A stretch of DNA of 64,000 nucleotides from Bacillus atrophaeus (GCF_001584335.1 NZ_LSBB01000018.1:434001-498000), one strand, 5' to 3'. Shown: positions 51,278 to 60,628, counted from the first letter of the stretch. Translations and numbers: made by a program. The notes: generated by a model from the letters alone, not told the origin.

Positions 51278-51976
51278 ATGAAAAAACAGCAATTTATTGA
51301 TATGCAGGAGCTTGGGACCTCAAGTATTCCGAATCTGCTGCTGACGAACTATCAGCAGCTCGGATTGAATGAAACGGAACTGGTTCTGCTGTTGAAAATT
51401 AAGATGCATTTAGAGAAGGGCTCTTTTTTTCCAACGCCAAGCGAACTGCAGGCAGGCATGTCTATTTCTGTGGAAGAGTGCACGAACAGATTGAGAATGT
51501 TTATTCAAAAGGGATTTCTTTTCATCGAAGAATGCGAAGATGCAAATGGAATTAAATATGAAAAATATTCTCTTCAACCCTTATGGGGCAAGCTGTATGA
51601 ATTTATACAGCTCGCGCAAAACCAAACACAGGAAAGAAAAACAGAGGGAGATCAAAAGAGCCTCTATTCCATTTTCGAAGAAGAGTTTGCTAGGCCGTTA
51701 TCTCCTTTGGAGTGTGAAACACTGGCGATTTGGCAGGATCAGGACCAGCACGACGCGGTGATGATCAAACACGCATTAAAAGAGGCTGTTTTATCCGGCA
51801 AGCTCAGTTTCCGATATATTGATCGGATTTTGTTTGAATGGAAGAAAAACGGCCTGAAGACAGTGGAGCAGGCAAAAGCCCACAGCCAGAAATTCAGACG
51901 TGTTCAATCGAGGCAGAATGAGCCGCAAAAAGAGTATACAAGGCAGGTTCCTTTTTACAATTGGCTCGAACAATAA
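51278..51976 (+). CDS. dnaD: DNA replication initiation protein DnaD
   Basis: Primosome protein acting with DnaB and DnaI to load the replicative helicase. 232 residues: an N-terminal winged helix (ISVEECTNRLRMFIQKGF) and a C-terminal DnaD domain with the YxxxIxxW-like segment FRYIDRILFEWKKNGL. The start is ATG 51278 (an ATG at 51275 is also possible) behind AGAGGTG. Grouped with nth and ypoC. A 7-bp inverted repeat (51236-51242 with 51255-51261) is just upstream. Confidence 0.96.
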   Translation: MKKQQFIDMQELGTSSIPNLLLTNYQQLGLNETELVLLLKIKMHLEKGSFFPTPSELQAGMSISVEECTNRLRMFIQKGFLFIEECEDANGIKYEKYSLQPLWGKLYEFIQLAQNQTQERKTEGDQKSLYSIFEEEFARPLSPLECETLAIWQDQDQHDAVMIKHALKEAVLSGKLSFRYIDRILFEWKKNGLKTVEQAKAHSQKFRRVQSRQNEPQKEYTRQVPFYNWLEQ

Positions 51977-51994
51977 AGTGAATAGGTGACTAAG

Positions 51995-52654
51995 GTGTTA
52001 AACTTAAAACAAATTGAATTCTGTTTAGAAAAAATAGGCGATATGTTTCCGAATGCGGAGTGTGAGCTTGTCCATTCAAATCCTTTTGAACTGGTGGTTG
52101 CTGTTGCTTTGTCTGCGCAATGTACGGATGCGCTCGTAAACAGAGTGACAAAAACGCTATTCCAGAAGTATAAACGGCCTGAAGACTATCTTGCCGTTCC
52201 GCTGGAAGAGCTTCAGCAGGATATCAGATCAATCGGATTATATCGTAACAAAGCAAAAAATATACAAAAGCTAAGCAAAATGATTATAGAAGAATACGGC
52301 GGAGAGGTCCCGAAAGACAGAGATGAGCTTGTGAAGCTTCCGGGAGTGGGACGGAAAACAGCGAACGTCGTTGTGTCTGTGGCGTTCGGCGTTCCGGCGA
52401 TTGCGGTGGATACGCATGTCGAGCGGGTCAGTAAACGTTTGGGCATCTGCCGCTGGAAGGATTCAGTGCTTGAAGTCGAAAAAGCATTAATGCGGAAAGT
52501 CCCGAAAGACGAGTGGTCTGTGACACACCACAGGCTCATTTTCTTCGGCAGATACCATTGCAAAGCACAATCTCCGCGATGTGCGGAATGTCCTTTACTT
52601 TCATTGTGCCGCGAGGGCCAAAAAAGAGACAAAAAAGGGCTGGTGAAACGATGA
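51995..52654 (+). CDS. nth: Endonuclease III
   Basis: DNA glycosylase/AP lyase that removes oxidised pyrimidines. 219 residues from GTG 51995, behind GGTGA. The helix-hairpin-helix LPGVGRKTANVV with its catalytic lysine, the catalytic aspartate in AVDTHVERV, and the [4Fe-4S] ligands Cys-x6-Cys-x2-Cys-x5-Cys near the C-terminus are all intact. Confidence 0.97.
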   Translation: MLNLKQIEFCLEKIGDMFPNAECELVHSNPFELVVAVALSAQCTDALVNRVTKTLFQKYKRPEDYLAVPLEELQQDIRSIGLYRNKAKNIQKLSKMIIEEYGGEVPKDRDELVKLPGVGRKTANVVVSVAFGVPAIAVDTHVERVSKRLGICRWKDSVLEVEKALMRKVPKDEWSVTHHRLIFFGRYHCKAQSPRCAECPLLSLCREGQKRDKKGLVKR

Positions 52655-53142
52655 CAGCAGGAGAGGAACTGTTAGCTTCCTATGAACAATATTTGCGAGG
52701 CCTTGATTACTCATGCGATGATGTACAGGCTGCTTTGCGAATTAACCCTTTATATGTGGATTTTTCGGCAGACGATTCTCTGGTTAAGCCTTGGGAGCAC
52801 AGCAGTGAATATGTTCCCTATTTATTTGAAGTTTGGGAAGAGATAAAGAAAGCACTGCTGCCTGTTTTTCAAACGAGAAAATCAAGATGCGAGCAAAATG
52901 ATATGCTGAAGGGCATGACATGTTTGCTGGCGGCGCTTCACTGGACAGCGGGCGAACGGGTGACCTCATTAGAATGGTCCAGTTTGACGCAAAAATCATT
53001 TCCCGCTAAGCCGATCAATTGGGCTGAACGTGTCGGATTTATTTTAACGAAGCCGACGCAATACCATTGTTTTATTCAGCTTGATGAACTATTTACGGAA
53101 ATGAAAAAACACTTTTTTAAATATGAAGCAATGAATCGTTGA
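52651..53142 (+). CDS. ypoC: Conserved protein YpoC
   Basis: A 163-residue soluble protein whose ATG overlaps the nth stop as ATGA. It begins MTAGEELLASYEQYLRG. Mostly helical, with no motif I can name. Same place and length as B. subtilis ypoC. Last gene of dnaD-nth-ypoC, so a link to DNA maintenance is only contextual. Confidence 0.87.
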   Translation: MTAGEELLASYEQYLRGLDYSCDDVQAALRINPLYVDFSADDSLVKPWEHSSEYVPYLFEVWEEIKKALLPVFQTRKSRCEQNDMLKGMTCLLAALHWTAGERVTSLEWSSLTQKSFPAKPINWAERVGFILTKPTQYHCFIQLDELFTEMKKHFFKYEAMNR

Positions 53143-53148
53143 TTCCAG

Positions 53149-53180
53149 CCTCTTTAAGCAGACGCTTAAAGAGGTTTTTT
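53149..53180 (+). terminator. Terminator of dnaD-nth-ypoC
   Basis: A perfect 11-bp stem (53149-53159 with 53164-53174) with TTTTTT. Confidence 0.92.
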
Positions 53181-53195
53181 GTTGAATACAACAAA

Positions 53196-53225
53196 AAGCC
53201 TTCACCGCATTTGCGGTGAAGGCTT
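53196..53225 (-). terminator. Terminator of recU-ponA
   Basis: A 14-bp perfect stem (53196-53209 with 53212-53225). Read on the reverse strand, it is followed by TTTGTTG. Confidence 0.85.
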
Positions 53226-53233
53226 CATTTATT

Positions 53234-55987
53234 TTAGTTGTTCTTCTTCGTGTCTGTTGAAGAATTTGTTTTTGCTTTATCAGATGATGAGTTGCTTGTA
53301 TCTTTATCTTTATCAGATCCGTCTGTTCCTGAACTTGAATCGCCGTCCGTTGTTTCTTCCTCTTTACGTCCGCTGTCAGTGTTACCGTTGTTGGGTTGGT
53401 CCTGATTGTTGTTATCGGACTGGTCTTTATCTTGCTGTTTGTCTTTATCTGTTCCCGAATCATCGGTTTGGTCTGATTGATCATTCTGACTGTCGTCTGT
53501 CTGAGAATCATCCGTTTGTGTGTCATCTTGTTTTTGCTCATCATCTTGCTTTTGTTCATCATCAGTATTTTGCTGGTCTTCTTTGTCTTCATCCTCTTCA
53601 TCTTTAGGGACCGTATAACTTGTCGAAACCGTTTCGCTTTTTTCATCATCGGCGACTGCCGTGACTTGGAAGCTATAGACTGAACCCGGCTTCACTCCGG
53701 ATACCACGGCTTCTTTGGCAGAACTGTTTTGAATCTCTGAGTAGCTGCCGCCGTCCACCGATTGTTTCACTTCAAAAGATGCGTCTCCGTCATATTTCCA
53801 GCTTAACGATAAGGATTGATTATCCTTATCATATTTTACACTTAAGTTTGTCGGGTTTTTCTTTTCTTCTTTTTCATATGTCTTCGATACGGTAGAAGGC
53901 GTTGTGCCTTTTACAAAGTACTCGGTCAGCTTCTTGTCGCTTGGCGTGTTAGGCCCTGCTAATGCGGCAGGGTTTGACCCTTTTTCAACAGTCGCTTTTA
54001 CAACACTGTCAGGCTGTTTAAATGATCCGCTGCCGTCATCGACCTTGGCGATGAGTTTTTGGAATAGCCGTTTCGCGACTTGCTGTTCCGTTTTTGATAA
54101 TGATTTTTTTCCTATCTTATTGCTGGAATCAACCCCGGTCCATACGGCTGCCGTATATTGCGGAGTATAGCCGACAAACCAAGAATCAGGCACGCCGCCG
54201 GGTGCGATATTGTATTTTTGTATATCACTTTCTTGAAAGTTTGTTGTACCGGTTTTCCCGGCTACTTCTACATTCGGAACCTTTGCAAGCTGTCCTGTTC
54301 CGGTATTGACGGCTGTTTTTAGCATATCTGTAATCATAAAGGCTGTATAGTCACTCATGGCAGACTTCGATTTAGGTGTTAAATCAAGCTTAGTTCCATC
54401 ATTAAACTCAATAGACGTCACGAAGTGCGGGTCATTATACGTTCCGTTATTTCCGAATGCACTGTACGCTCCAGCCATTGTCAAAGAGGAAACACCGACA
54501 TTATCATCTCCGAAGCCTCCGATTGAGTATGACTCAAACACTTGATCTTTTTTCAAACCAAGCCCAAGCCCATTTGCAAAGTCCACAGCAGCGTCTTTTC
54601 CGGCAGCCTGGAATGCTTTTAATGCCGGAATATTACGTGACTGTGCAAGTGCTTCACGTATAGACATTAGGCCTTTATATTGACGGTCCCAGTCATGAAT
54701 CGCTGTTCCGTTAGAATAAGTGTACGCCGAGTCGTCAATTTGCTCGTAGGTAGACCATTTCTTGTTTTCAATAACAGGCCCGTAGTCAAGGACTGGTTTA
54801 ATCGTCGAACCAGGCTGAGACTTAGCTTGAGTGGCATAGTTGAAGCCGCCGACAGGCTGATTGCGGCCGCCGCCGATCGCCCGGATTTCTCCGTTTTGCG
54901 TGTCAAGCAGTGTGACCCCGCCTTGCATGCCCTCTGTAAATCCGGCAGCATCGCCATTCATTAATTCATCTAAATAATCTTGCGCGTCTGTATCTAATGT
55001 AGTGTAAATTTTTAAACCGTCAGCCGATACATCCACATCTGATTTTTCTTTGATTTCGTTCATGGCTTCTTCTACAAAAGCGCTGTATTTATTAGAATTA
55101 GATTTTTCGTATTCCTTCTTGGAAACGACTCCTTCGTCTTTCATGGCAACATTTTTCGCTTTATTGTACTGTGAGTCAGAAATGAATCCTTGTTTTTCCA
55201 TCAAGCTGAGTACGACATTCCGTCTTTTTTCAGCTTTGTCAGGGTTTTTGACCGGGTTGTAAGCAGTCGGGCTCTGCGGCATTCCGGCAAGGGTAGCGGC
55301 CTGCTCAACCGTCAATTTGCTCAAATCGGTTACGCCGAAAAACTCTTCAGCCGCTTTTCCGATTCCGTACGCTCTAGGAGAAAAATAAATTCGGTTTAAA
55401 TACATTTCTAATATTTCATCTTTAGAATAATTACGTTCAAGCTGAATGGAGAGCCATGCTTCCTGAGCTTTCCGTTTTAGCGTTTTTTGATGGGTCAGAA
55501 GGGAGTTTTTGACTACCTGCTGCGTAATGGTGCTTCCGCCTTCAGAGCCAAAACCGCCTTTGAAGTTTGCGACTAGCGCTCCTCCGATACGGATAGGGTC
55601 AAGCCCGTGGTGCTCGTAAAAACGTGCGTCTTCTGTAGCAATAAACGCTTCTTTAACAACGTCCGGAATATCTTTTATCGAGACGTAAGTTCGTTTTTCC
55701 GCACCGACTTCCGCTATTTCTTTCCCGTTTTTATCATATATGGTGGAAGAATAAGGCGTCTTTAGTTTGTCTTCATCAAGTGACGGCGCATCAGAAACCA
55801 GTACAGCAAATGTGACGGCTCCTCCGACTACACCGATGATGAACAAAATGAGCAGAGTAAAAAGAGTTTTCTTTAACAGTCCGCCTTTTTTGTGTTTCTT
55901 TCCTTTTTTAGGTGAAGAATTCGAGTGGCTGCCTCTGTTTTGCGCGGCCTTTCGACGTTCTTCACGGCTCTTAAATTGATCTGACAT
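53234..55987 (-). CDS. ponA: Penicillin-binding protein 1A/1B (bifunctional)
   Basis: Class A PBP that polymerises and cross-links peptidoglycan. 917 residues: basic cytoplasmic N-terminus, membrane helix (about 41-63), GT51 glycosyltransferase with catalytic Glu119 in TEDARFYEHHG, and transpeptidase with Ser393-x-x-Lys396, SRN (449-451) and KTGT (577-580). A fibronectin-type III domain (about 690-790) follows. The last 125 or so residues are a hydrophilic tail of Asp, Gln, Asn, Ser, Thr and Lys, with almost no hydrophobic residues. Encoded behind recU on the same strand. Confidence 0.97.
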   Translation of the reverse strand: MSDQFKSREERRKAAQNRGSHSNSSPKKGKKHKKGGLLKKTLFTLLILFIIGVVGGAVTFAVLVSDAPSLDEDKLKTPYSSTIYDKNGKEIAEVGAEKRTYVSIKDIPDVVKEAFIATEDARFYEHHGLDPIRIGGALVANFKGGFGSEGGSTITQQVVKNSLLTHQKTLKRKAQEAWLSIQLERNYSKDEILEMYLNRIYFSPRAYGIGKAAEEFFGVTDLSKLTVEQAATLAGMPQSPTAYNPVKNPDKAEKRRNVVLSLMEKQGFISDSQYNKAKNVAMKDEGVVSKKEYEKSNSNKYSAFVEEAMNEIKEKSDVDVSADGLKIYTTLDTDAQDYLDELMNGDAAGFTEGMQGGVTLLDTQNGEIRAIGGGRNQPVGGFNYATQAKSQPGSTIKPVLDYGPVIENKKWSTYEQIDDSAYTYSNGTAIHDWDRQYKGLMSIREALAQSRNIPALKAFQAAGKDAAVDFANGLGLGLKKDQVFESYSIGGFGDDNVGVSSLTMAGAYSAFGNNGTYNDPHFVTSIEFNDGTKLDLTPKSKSAMSDYTAFMITDMLKTAVNTGTGQLAKVPNVEVAGKTGTTNFQESDIQKYNIAPGGVPDSWFVGYTPQYTAAVWTGVDSSNKIGKKSLSKTEQQVAKRLFQKLIAKVDDGSGSFKQPDSVVKATVEKGSNPAALAGPNTPSDKKLTEYFVKGTTPSTVSKTYEKEEKKNPTNLSVKYDKDNQSLSLSWKYDGDASFEVKQSVDGGSYSEIQNSSAKEAVVSGVKPGSVYSFQVTAVADDEKSETVSTSYTVPKDEEDEDKEDQQNTDDEQKQDDEQKQDDTQTDDSQTDDSQNDQSDQTDDSGTDKDKQQDKDQSDNNNQDQPNNGNTDSGRKEEETTDGDSSSGTDGSDKDKDTSNSSSDKAKTNSSTDTKKNN

Positions 55988-56024
55988 AACATCTCAACCT
56001 TTCGTTAATCAACCTTTCGCTCGC

Positions 56025-56633
56025 TTATGGGTTTGGCGAAAAATAAAGCTGTTCAATAATACTAATATAATCAATTCTTGGCGAGTATCCAAGTGAAATT
56101 GGAAAAGCGGCTTCATTTAATTCGTCTTTCCGAATCGACTTTCTGCCGTTCTTTTCTTTTCTTTCCCAGAAGTAAAACAGCTTTTCAGCCTCTAAAAAAT
56201 AAACTTGGCCGAAAGCGGATATAATAACAAAACAAATTCCGTCTTGAGCCGTTACCTGCTTCATATGCTCAATTTGGTGATCATGAAAGTTTTGCAAAGG
56301 GAAGGAGGTTGTATTTTTCGTTTCCTTTGCTTCAAAATCAATATACCGGCCTTTGTAAAGTCCATTATAGTCAGTTGTTGATGACTGCTTAAAATAGGCT
56401 TCTTTGATGACAGCTGCGCTTCTTTTTGGATAATGGACATTTACAATTTGCACGGGCGTCGGTTTTTTGTGAATCACAGCAATTTGCTTTGCTAGATAAT
56501 ACTTATTCGTTTCATTTAAGTCATCTTCGAGGGTCATGCCGCGATTACTGTATGTTAGCGGCTTTTTTTGCCTATTTTGGGATGAAACCGTTTTTTTCGG
56601 CTGAAACGTTTTTCCGTTGGGATACCGAATCAC
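56025..56633 (-). CDS. recU: Holliday junction resolvase RecU
   Basis: Cuts Holliday junctions in recombination and chromosome segregation; first gene of recU-ponA. 202 residues. Core motifs: [32 protein letters not shown] (catalytic acidic residues) and [14 protein letters not shown]. The chosen start is GTG 56633, nine bases after AAGGAGG. An ATG three codons upstream (56642) directly abuts that site. The C-terminus ends FSPNP and is a few residues shorter than I recall in B. subtilis. Confidence 0.95.
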   Translation of the reverse strand: MIRYPNGKTFQPKKTVSSQNRQKKPLTYSNRGMTLEDDLNETNKYYLAKQIAVIHKKPTPVQIVNVHYPKRSAAVIKEAYFKQSSTTDYNGLYKGRYIDFEAKETKNTTSFPLQNFHDHQIEHMKQVTAQDGICFVIISAFGQVYFLEAEKLFYFWERKEKNGRKSIRKDELNEAAFPISLGYSPRIDYISIIEQLYFSPNP

Positions 56634-56681
56634 TTTCTTCATCCTCCTTACCAAACTTATAAATGACGGAAGTGAATGAAC

Positions 56682-57638
56682 ATGCTTGAAAAGCAGATTT
56701 TACATGATGTTCTCTGCCGAATTGATCGACAGACAAAACTGAAAAACGCAGACAACGTGTCCAGAACAAATGCCTATAAATCATATTACGATCGTCATCC
56801 GGAAATCAAATGGTCTCTTTTAGCCTCCTTTGTTTCCCGTAATGCCGGCTGGTCGATGACTGATTTAAAGGGCAGCCTGTTTCAGCTGGGGTTGTCTGAT
56901 GAGCAGCAGAAGTGGTTCTTTCTGGCGTATGAGCGCGCGAACTGGCTTATTTTTTCAGACGCATATCCCCAGCTGCTTTTATATCATTGGTCTAAAAGAG
57001 TAGGCAAACCGCTTTTTCAGCATCTGCGTGTGTTTCATGTGTCACAGTTTATGCAAGAAGAGTGGGCCCGTTTTTGGCGCGATCAGAACACTGAGCGGCT
57101 CATGTATGCTCTCATTATAAATGAACAAAACACTATCCAAACACCTATTATACAAAATCCTGCGTTCAAAAAGAACGTTTTTAGCACGATTCCTTTTTAT
57201 TTAAGTGACTGGTTTCATTTTAATACCGTTATTTTTCCTTCTTCAGACGGCGGTCTGTATGGAATTTCGTCAAAGCATTTCTCAAAAACGGAAGAAAGAA
57301 TTAAATTAGGGAAACAACTGGCACAGCTTTTATTCAAACCGGAGCTGTTTCCTTCCTTTTACCATTTTTTACACACGGTTCCCCATACCGGTTCGCGCTT
57401 TGACATGGAAAAAATGATCGGAATGACAAAAAGAACATCTCCTATGATTCGGACATGCTACCCTGTATTTGCCCATTCATTAGACGGGGTAAAGGCTGAA
57501 TGGTTTCATGGAAAGATTAAGAAAGGGGCCTTTTCAGCGGAGTCCTTACCGAAGCAAGTGGAGGTGACGGACTGGTATTTACAAAAAAAACGCCAGCTTT
57601 ATGCGCTGTTTTCCATTCGGCATTGGATGGGGAAGTAA
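56682..57638 (+). CDS. yppC: DUF2515 protein YppC
   Basis: A 318-residue soluble protein with recognisable family blocks [42 protein letters not shown] and [16 protein letters not shown]. It matches B. subtilis YppC. Start ATG 56682 (or ATG 56676) behind GGAAG. Diverges from recU with fewer than 50 bases between. The function is unknown. Confidence 0.9.
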   Translation: MLEKQILHDVLCRIDRQTKLKNADNVSRTNAYKSYYDRHPEIKWSLLASFVSRNAGWSMTDLKGSLFQLGLSDEQQKWFFLAYERANWLIFSDAYPQLLLYHWSKRVGKPLFQHLRVFHVSQFMQEEWARFWRDQNTERLMYALIINEQNTIQTPIIQNPAFKKNVFSTIPFYLSDWFHFNTVIFPSSDGGLYGISSKHFSKTEERIKLGKQLAQLLFKPELFPSFYHFLHTVPHTGSRFDMEKMIGMTKRTSPMIRTCYPVFAHSLDGVKAEWFHGKIKKGAFSAESLPKQVEVTDWYLQKKRQLYALFSIRHWMGK

Positions 57639-57643
57639 AAAAA

Positions 57644-57666
57644 GCAAGGAGAGCTCCTTGCTTTTT
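57644..57666. terminator. Convergent terminator of yppC and sspM
   Basis: GCAAGGAG (57644-57651) pairs with CTCCTTGC (57654-57661). A-tracts before and T-tracts after allow it to act in both directions. It overlaps the sspM stop. Confidence 0.82.
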
Positions 57667-57769
57667 AAGTGGAAGGACGGTTAGGCCCGCCTAATTTTTT
57701 ATCTAAAGTATCTGTTGTTTTTGATTCAGTTTTTTGTTGTTTACCGGCTTTCTTCGGTCTTGTTTTCAT
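57665..57769 (-). CDS. sspM: Small acid-soluble spore protein M
   Basis: A 34-residue basic peptide on the reverse strand, starting MKTRPKKAGKQQKTESK and ending in GGPNRPST. It is a near-exact match to B. subtilis SspM, a minor forespore-specific protein. The ribosome site AAGGAGGTG sits three bases before the ATG at 57769. Expected to be transcribed by sigma-G, but I could not pick a clean promoter. Function beyond spore packaging is unknown. Confidence 0.92.
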   Translation of the reverse strand: MKTRPKKAGKQQKTESKTTDTLDKKLGGPNRPST

Positions 57770-57969
57770 ACGGCACCTCCTTACTTGTAGCGTTTGCATT
57801 AACAGTGCGCTTCATACAATTTCTGCGGGTCTTTTTGTCGAAAACTTCAGCTTTTCGTGGAATAGCGGTTTGTTTGGCGATTTAGTTCTAGTTTTGTCAG
57901 GTGTGGAGGAGTGCGTGAAGGAAACGAGAATTCTATCACTAGACAGGCTACGAAAAGGGAGGAACATGA

Positions 57970-58215
57970 ATGTCCGGTTACGTGAGTAAAGCTGATATTC
58001 TCCAAATGCTTTCTGATATTGAGAACGAATTGTCGCGTGCTGAGCAATGCCTGAACCATTCTCTAAACCTTTATGAGACAGAAATGAAAGAAATGGAAGG
58101 CGAGCGCCTGAGCGTGATAGAGGAAGAATTGCATGATCTTCATACTTGTCTGCAAGAGCTTTCACAAACGAAGAAGGAAAAGCTTACATTTGAAAAGGCG
58201 TATCACATCAGCTGA
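57970..58215 (+). CDS. yppD: Small helical protein YppD
   Basis: An 81-residue, highly charged helical protein (MSGYVSKADILQMLSDIENEL; heptad-like pattern to the end). Likely a coiled coil. The start is ATG 57970 behind AAAGGGAGG. Place and length match B. subtilis yppD. yppE follows after about 40 bases. The function is unknown. Confidence 0.85.
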   Translation: MSGYVSKADILQMLSDIENELSRAEQCLNHSLNLYETEMKEMEGERLSVIEEELHDLHTCLQELSQTKKEKLTFEKAYHIS

Positions 58216-58256
58216 ATTTGTCTGCCGAGTCTGGTACGATATATACTGAGGTGAGA

Positions 58257-58631
58257 ATGTTGCACATACAAGCATTTTTAGAAAAGACTAAGCAAATGAT
58301 TGAAGCAGCAGAAAAAGGGGCGGCACGCTACGAAGACGGGAAAGAAAATGACCGCTCTTACGATTTCTTTGCAACGATAAAACCGGCAGTTGAACAAAAT
58401 GAGGAACTCGTGTCACAGTGGACGGAAAATGCACTCGAGTTTATTAAAATCCATCGCCCTAAATATATATATGAAGAGCAGATTCACGCAGTAAAAGAAA
58501 ATTTCCTTGAAATTATGCTTCAGTCATATGTTCATCATATTCATAAAAAACGGTATAAAGATTTAACTGAATCGGTCCTCTATACCTTGCAAACAGTAAA
58601 AGATGAGATTGCAAAAGAAGGCAGCCTTTAG
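58257..58631 (+). CDS. yppE: DUF1798 helical-bundle protein YppE
   Basis: A 124-residue helical protein. B. subtilis YppE of about this size is a known structural-genomics helical bundle. Start ATG 58257 (or TTG 58260) behind GAGGTGA. No catalytic motif. Ends at a terminator whose stem overlaps the stop. Confidence 0.83.
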   Translation: MLHIQAFLEKTKQMIEAAEKGAARYEDGKENDRSYDFFATIKPAVEQNEELVSQWTENALEFIKIHRPKYIYEEQIHAVKENFLEIMLQSYVHHIHKKRYKDLTESVLYTLQTVKDEIAKEGSL

Positions 58632-58646
58632 GGCTGCCTTCTTCTA
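58617..58646 (+). terminator. Terminator of yppD-yppE
   Basis: GAAGGCAGCC (58617-58626) pairs with GGCTGCCTTC (58632-58641), then TTCT. Confidence 0.82.
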
Positions 58647-58661
58647 ATCGGGGTCCGGCAA

Positions 58662-58850
58662 TTAATGAATGTCATATGCCGGGTTTTCTGCTCCATTTGC
58701 TTCCAGAACTTTCATACTGTTACGAAATTCAGTTGCTGTCAGGTGTCCTTGAATATAGAGGAACTTCGTAAAGTCCATCAGTTTATTCACACAATCTGTT
58801 TCATATTCTTTTACTTCTGCGAAAAGCTTTTTCAAGTATGATACGTTCAT
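58662..58850 (-). CDS. yppF: Small conserved protein YppF
   Basis: A 62-residue reverse-strand protein (MNVSYLKKLFAEVKEYETDC), almost identical to B. subtilis YppF in my memory. The start at 58850 follows GAGGGG. A longer frame extends to 58994 but has no ribosome site. Mostly helical, cytoplasmic. The function is unknown. Confidence 0.87.
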   Translation of the reverse strand: MNVSYLKKLFAEVKEYETDCVNKLMDFTKFLYIQGHLTATEFRNSMKVLEANGAENPAYDIH

Positions 58851-59012
58851 AATGGTGCATCCCCTCTCATTTGTGTTAAAAATATCGTACCATAACGATT
58901 CGACTTTTTTCTGTTTTTCAAAAATTAAAACTTTCGACATGGTTTGACAAATCTGCCTCTTCAGCCGACAGACACAAATGAGAGAAATATTCATACATAT
59001 AAAGGAGAGAAC

Positions 59013-59429
59013 ATGAAGAGCGATAAGGGGGAAACCGCGATGCGAAGGAGATCAGCACAGTATTATCAGGATGTGAATCAGCAGATGGGTTACTATTACC
59101 CGCAGCAAATGCAAGGATACTATCCGCCGTCTGCACCTGCAAGTCAAAACCAATATCCGCCCCAATACTATGGAAATCAAGGTTATGTGCAGCCATATTC
59201 TCCGCCTGCACCTATACCTTCACAGCAGGCTGCATTCCATAATCCTTATCCAATCCCAAGACCGAATCAGCCGCAGCCTACACAATTTCAAAGTATTATG
59301 TCTCAATTCAAAAAAACAAACGGGCAGTTTGATTTTAATAAAATGATGGATACCACAGGCCAAGTGATGAGCGCGATGAATCAAGTCGGCTCCTTATTAA
59401 AAGGATTTACGAGCTTCTTTAAAGGATAA
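59013..59429 (+). CDS. yppG: Tyr/Pro/Gln-rich protein YppG
   Basis: A 138-residue low-complexity protein. Residues 18-95 or so are rich in Tyr, Pro and Gln (repeats such as [12 protein letters not shown] and [15 protein letters not shown]). The C-terminal part is ordered ([21 protein letters not shown]) and ends in a hydrophobic helix-like [14 protein letters not shown]. The composition recalls spore coat or surface proteins; that is inference. Start ATG 59013 behind AAAGGAGAG. ATG 59040 is an alternative. Confidence 0.82.
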   Translation: MKSDKGETAMRRRSAQYYQDVNQQMGYYYPQQMQGYYPPSAPASQNQYPPQYYGNQGYVQPYSPPAPIPSQQAAFHNPYPIPRPNQPQPTQFQSIMSQFKKTNGQFDFNKMMDTTGQVMSAMNQVGSLLKGFTSFFKG

Positions 59430-59467
59430 AAGCATGAATGATGCAAAATCATTCATGCTTATTTTTT
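59430..59467. terminator. Convergent terminator of yppG and ypqA
   Basis: AAGCATGAATGAT (59430-59442) pairs with ATCATTCATGCTT (59448-59460), then ATTTTTT. The reverse gene ends in the right arm. Confidence 0.87.
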
Positions 59468-59868
59468 GGGAAAAACAGAGTCATTGTCTGCTCATTCCAT
59501 GACGTATTCATTAACTCCTGCTGAACTTCATAAGGCAATAGGACCGTTCTCGTCATGCTTGTATGTGTGGCTGAGGAGGCTTCCTGGTGATTTTGGCGCA
59601 GGGTAATATGAAGATAACGTGATTTGGCTTCGACCAAAATATCGCCGTCTTTAAATGAAGGCGGAATGTCGATATCGACAAAAAGACCGGAATGCTCTTC
59701 CCTTACATTCATTTTGACCTGTGCCTCAGTAAGGCTTGAATTGACAAGATGCTGAAAGCTGTTCAGAAGCTCTCCGAAAGGGGAAGAGTGAAAAAATTGA
59801 TCAAGCGCATGTTTCATATGTTCTTCCTTTTTCTGCAGTTCGTTCTCTTTATCTTCTGGAAAACTCAT
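59449..59868 (-). CDS. ypqA: Hsp20/alpha-crystallin-like protein YpqA
   Basis: A 139-residue protein. The middle part has a small-heat-shock beta-sandwich pattern (SGLFVDIDIPPSFKDGDILVEAKSRYLHITLRQ). The GxL signature of canonical sHSPs is weak, so chaperone activity is uncertain. Start at 59868 (MSFPEDKENELQ) behind AAAGGTGGTGA. A longer frame to 60018 lacks a site. Length equals B. subtilis YpqA. Confidence 0.83.
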   Translation of the reverse strand: MSFPEDKENELQKKEEHMKHALDQFFHSSPFGELLNSFQHLVNSSLTEAQVKMNVREEHSGLFVDIDIPPSFKDGDILVEAKSRYLHITLRQNHQEASSATHTSMTRTVLLPYEVQQELMNTSWNEQTMTLFFPKNKHE

Positions 59869-60017
59869 ACCATCACCACCTTTTTTACAGACTATGCATT
59901 TTTGTTCTATGTGGTTATGAATTGATGCCGAAAAGAAAGTATGATTAAATAATGAGGAATGTATAGTTGACGGAACGCAAGCACAAATGAATAAGCTTTG
60001 GGAAGGGAGAAAAAACA

Positions 60018-60524
60018 TTGCTGAAAAAATTATTCGGATTTGGAAAAGACCAGGAAAAGATAACAGAAGAGGTCATCTATTCTCCAGCGGACGGATCGGT
60101 CATTGATCTCACAGATGTTCCTGATCCTGTTTTTTCGCAGAAAATGATGGGAGAAGGGATTGCAGTTGAACCGGCCAATGGAGCTATTGTTTCACCTGCA
60201 GAGGGGGAAGTGATACAGCTTTTTCATACGAAACACGCCGTCGGCATCCGCACGGTCTCCGGAATCGAACTGTTAATTCATGTTGGTTTGGAAACCGTAA
60301 ATATGAACGGAGAAGGCTTTGAAGCCCATGTGAAAGAAGGCGACAAAGTCAAAATCGGCGATCCGCTGATTACATGTGATTTAGAATTAATAAAAGAAAA
60401 AGCAAGCAGCACGGTGATTCCCATTGTCATTATGAACGGCGAAGCGGTAGAATCTCTTGAACCTGCCGGGGAAAAAGACGCGCAAAAAGGCACGACAAAA
60501 CTTTTGAAAATCAAGGTGAAGTGA
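60018..60524 (+). CDS. ypqE: PTS EIIA component, glucose type
   Basis: A 168-residue stand-alone EIIA of the Crr/EIIA-Glc family. The phosphorylated His88 lies in [13 protein letters not shown] and the second conserved His73 in HTKHAVGIR. No EIIB or EIIC is nearby, so it is an orphan that could serve one or several permeases. Start is TTG 60018 behind GGGAAGGGAG. Confidence 0.93.
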   Translation: MLKKLFGFGKDQEKITEEVIYSPADGSVIDLTDVPDPVFSQKMMGEGIAVEPANGAIVSPAEGEVIQLFHTKHAVGIRTVSGIELLIHVGLETVNMNGEGFEAHVKEGDKVKIGDPLITCDLELIKEKASSTVIPIVIMNGEAVESLEPAGEKDAQKGTTKLLKIKVK

Positions 60525-60550
60525 GCAGGGCGAATGCCTTGCTTTTTTGA
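60524..60550 (+). terminator. Terminator of ypqE
   Basis: AGCAGGGC (60524-60531) pairs with GCCTTGCT (60536-60543), one G-T pair, and TTTTTT. Overlaps the last base of the stop codon. Confidence 0.82.
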
Positions 60551-60565
60551 TGTGTTATTGTATAA

Positions 60566-60628
60566 AGTTTACACCTAGCCATGCAAACAAATATTCGGTA
60601 AACTGTACTTTACAAAGAGGTGTAAAGG
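60566..60628 (+). promoter_or_regulatory. Inverted repeats over the yprA ribosome site
   Basis: TTTACACCT (60568-60576) is the exact complement of AGGTGTAAA (60618-60626), which contains the yprA Shine-Dalgarno. A second partner, GTAAACT (60598-60604), is complementary to AGTTTAC (60566-60572) in the same left arm. The two hairpins exclude each other. A -10-like TATAAA lies at 60561-60566, so it depends on the true start point whether the left arm is transcribed. Confidence 0.45.

Noticed and set aside
53089..53649. A 186-codon reverse-strand frame rich in Lys, Thr, Met and Ile overlapping the end of ponA
   Set aside because: It is the shadow of the Asp/Asn/Gln/Ser-rich ponA tail in another frame; the composition follows from GAT/CAA/AAA-type repeats and there is no ribosome site.
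57786..57969. A sigma-E-like CATACAAT at 57813-57820 as a yppD promoter
   Set aside because: No matching -35 at 14-15 bases; one box alone is not enough.
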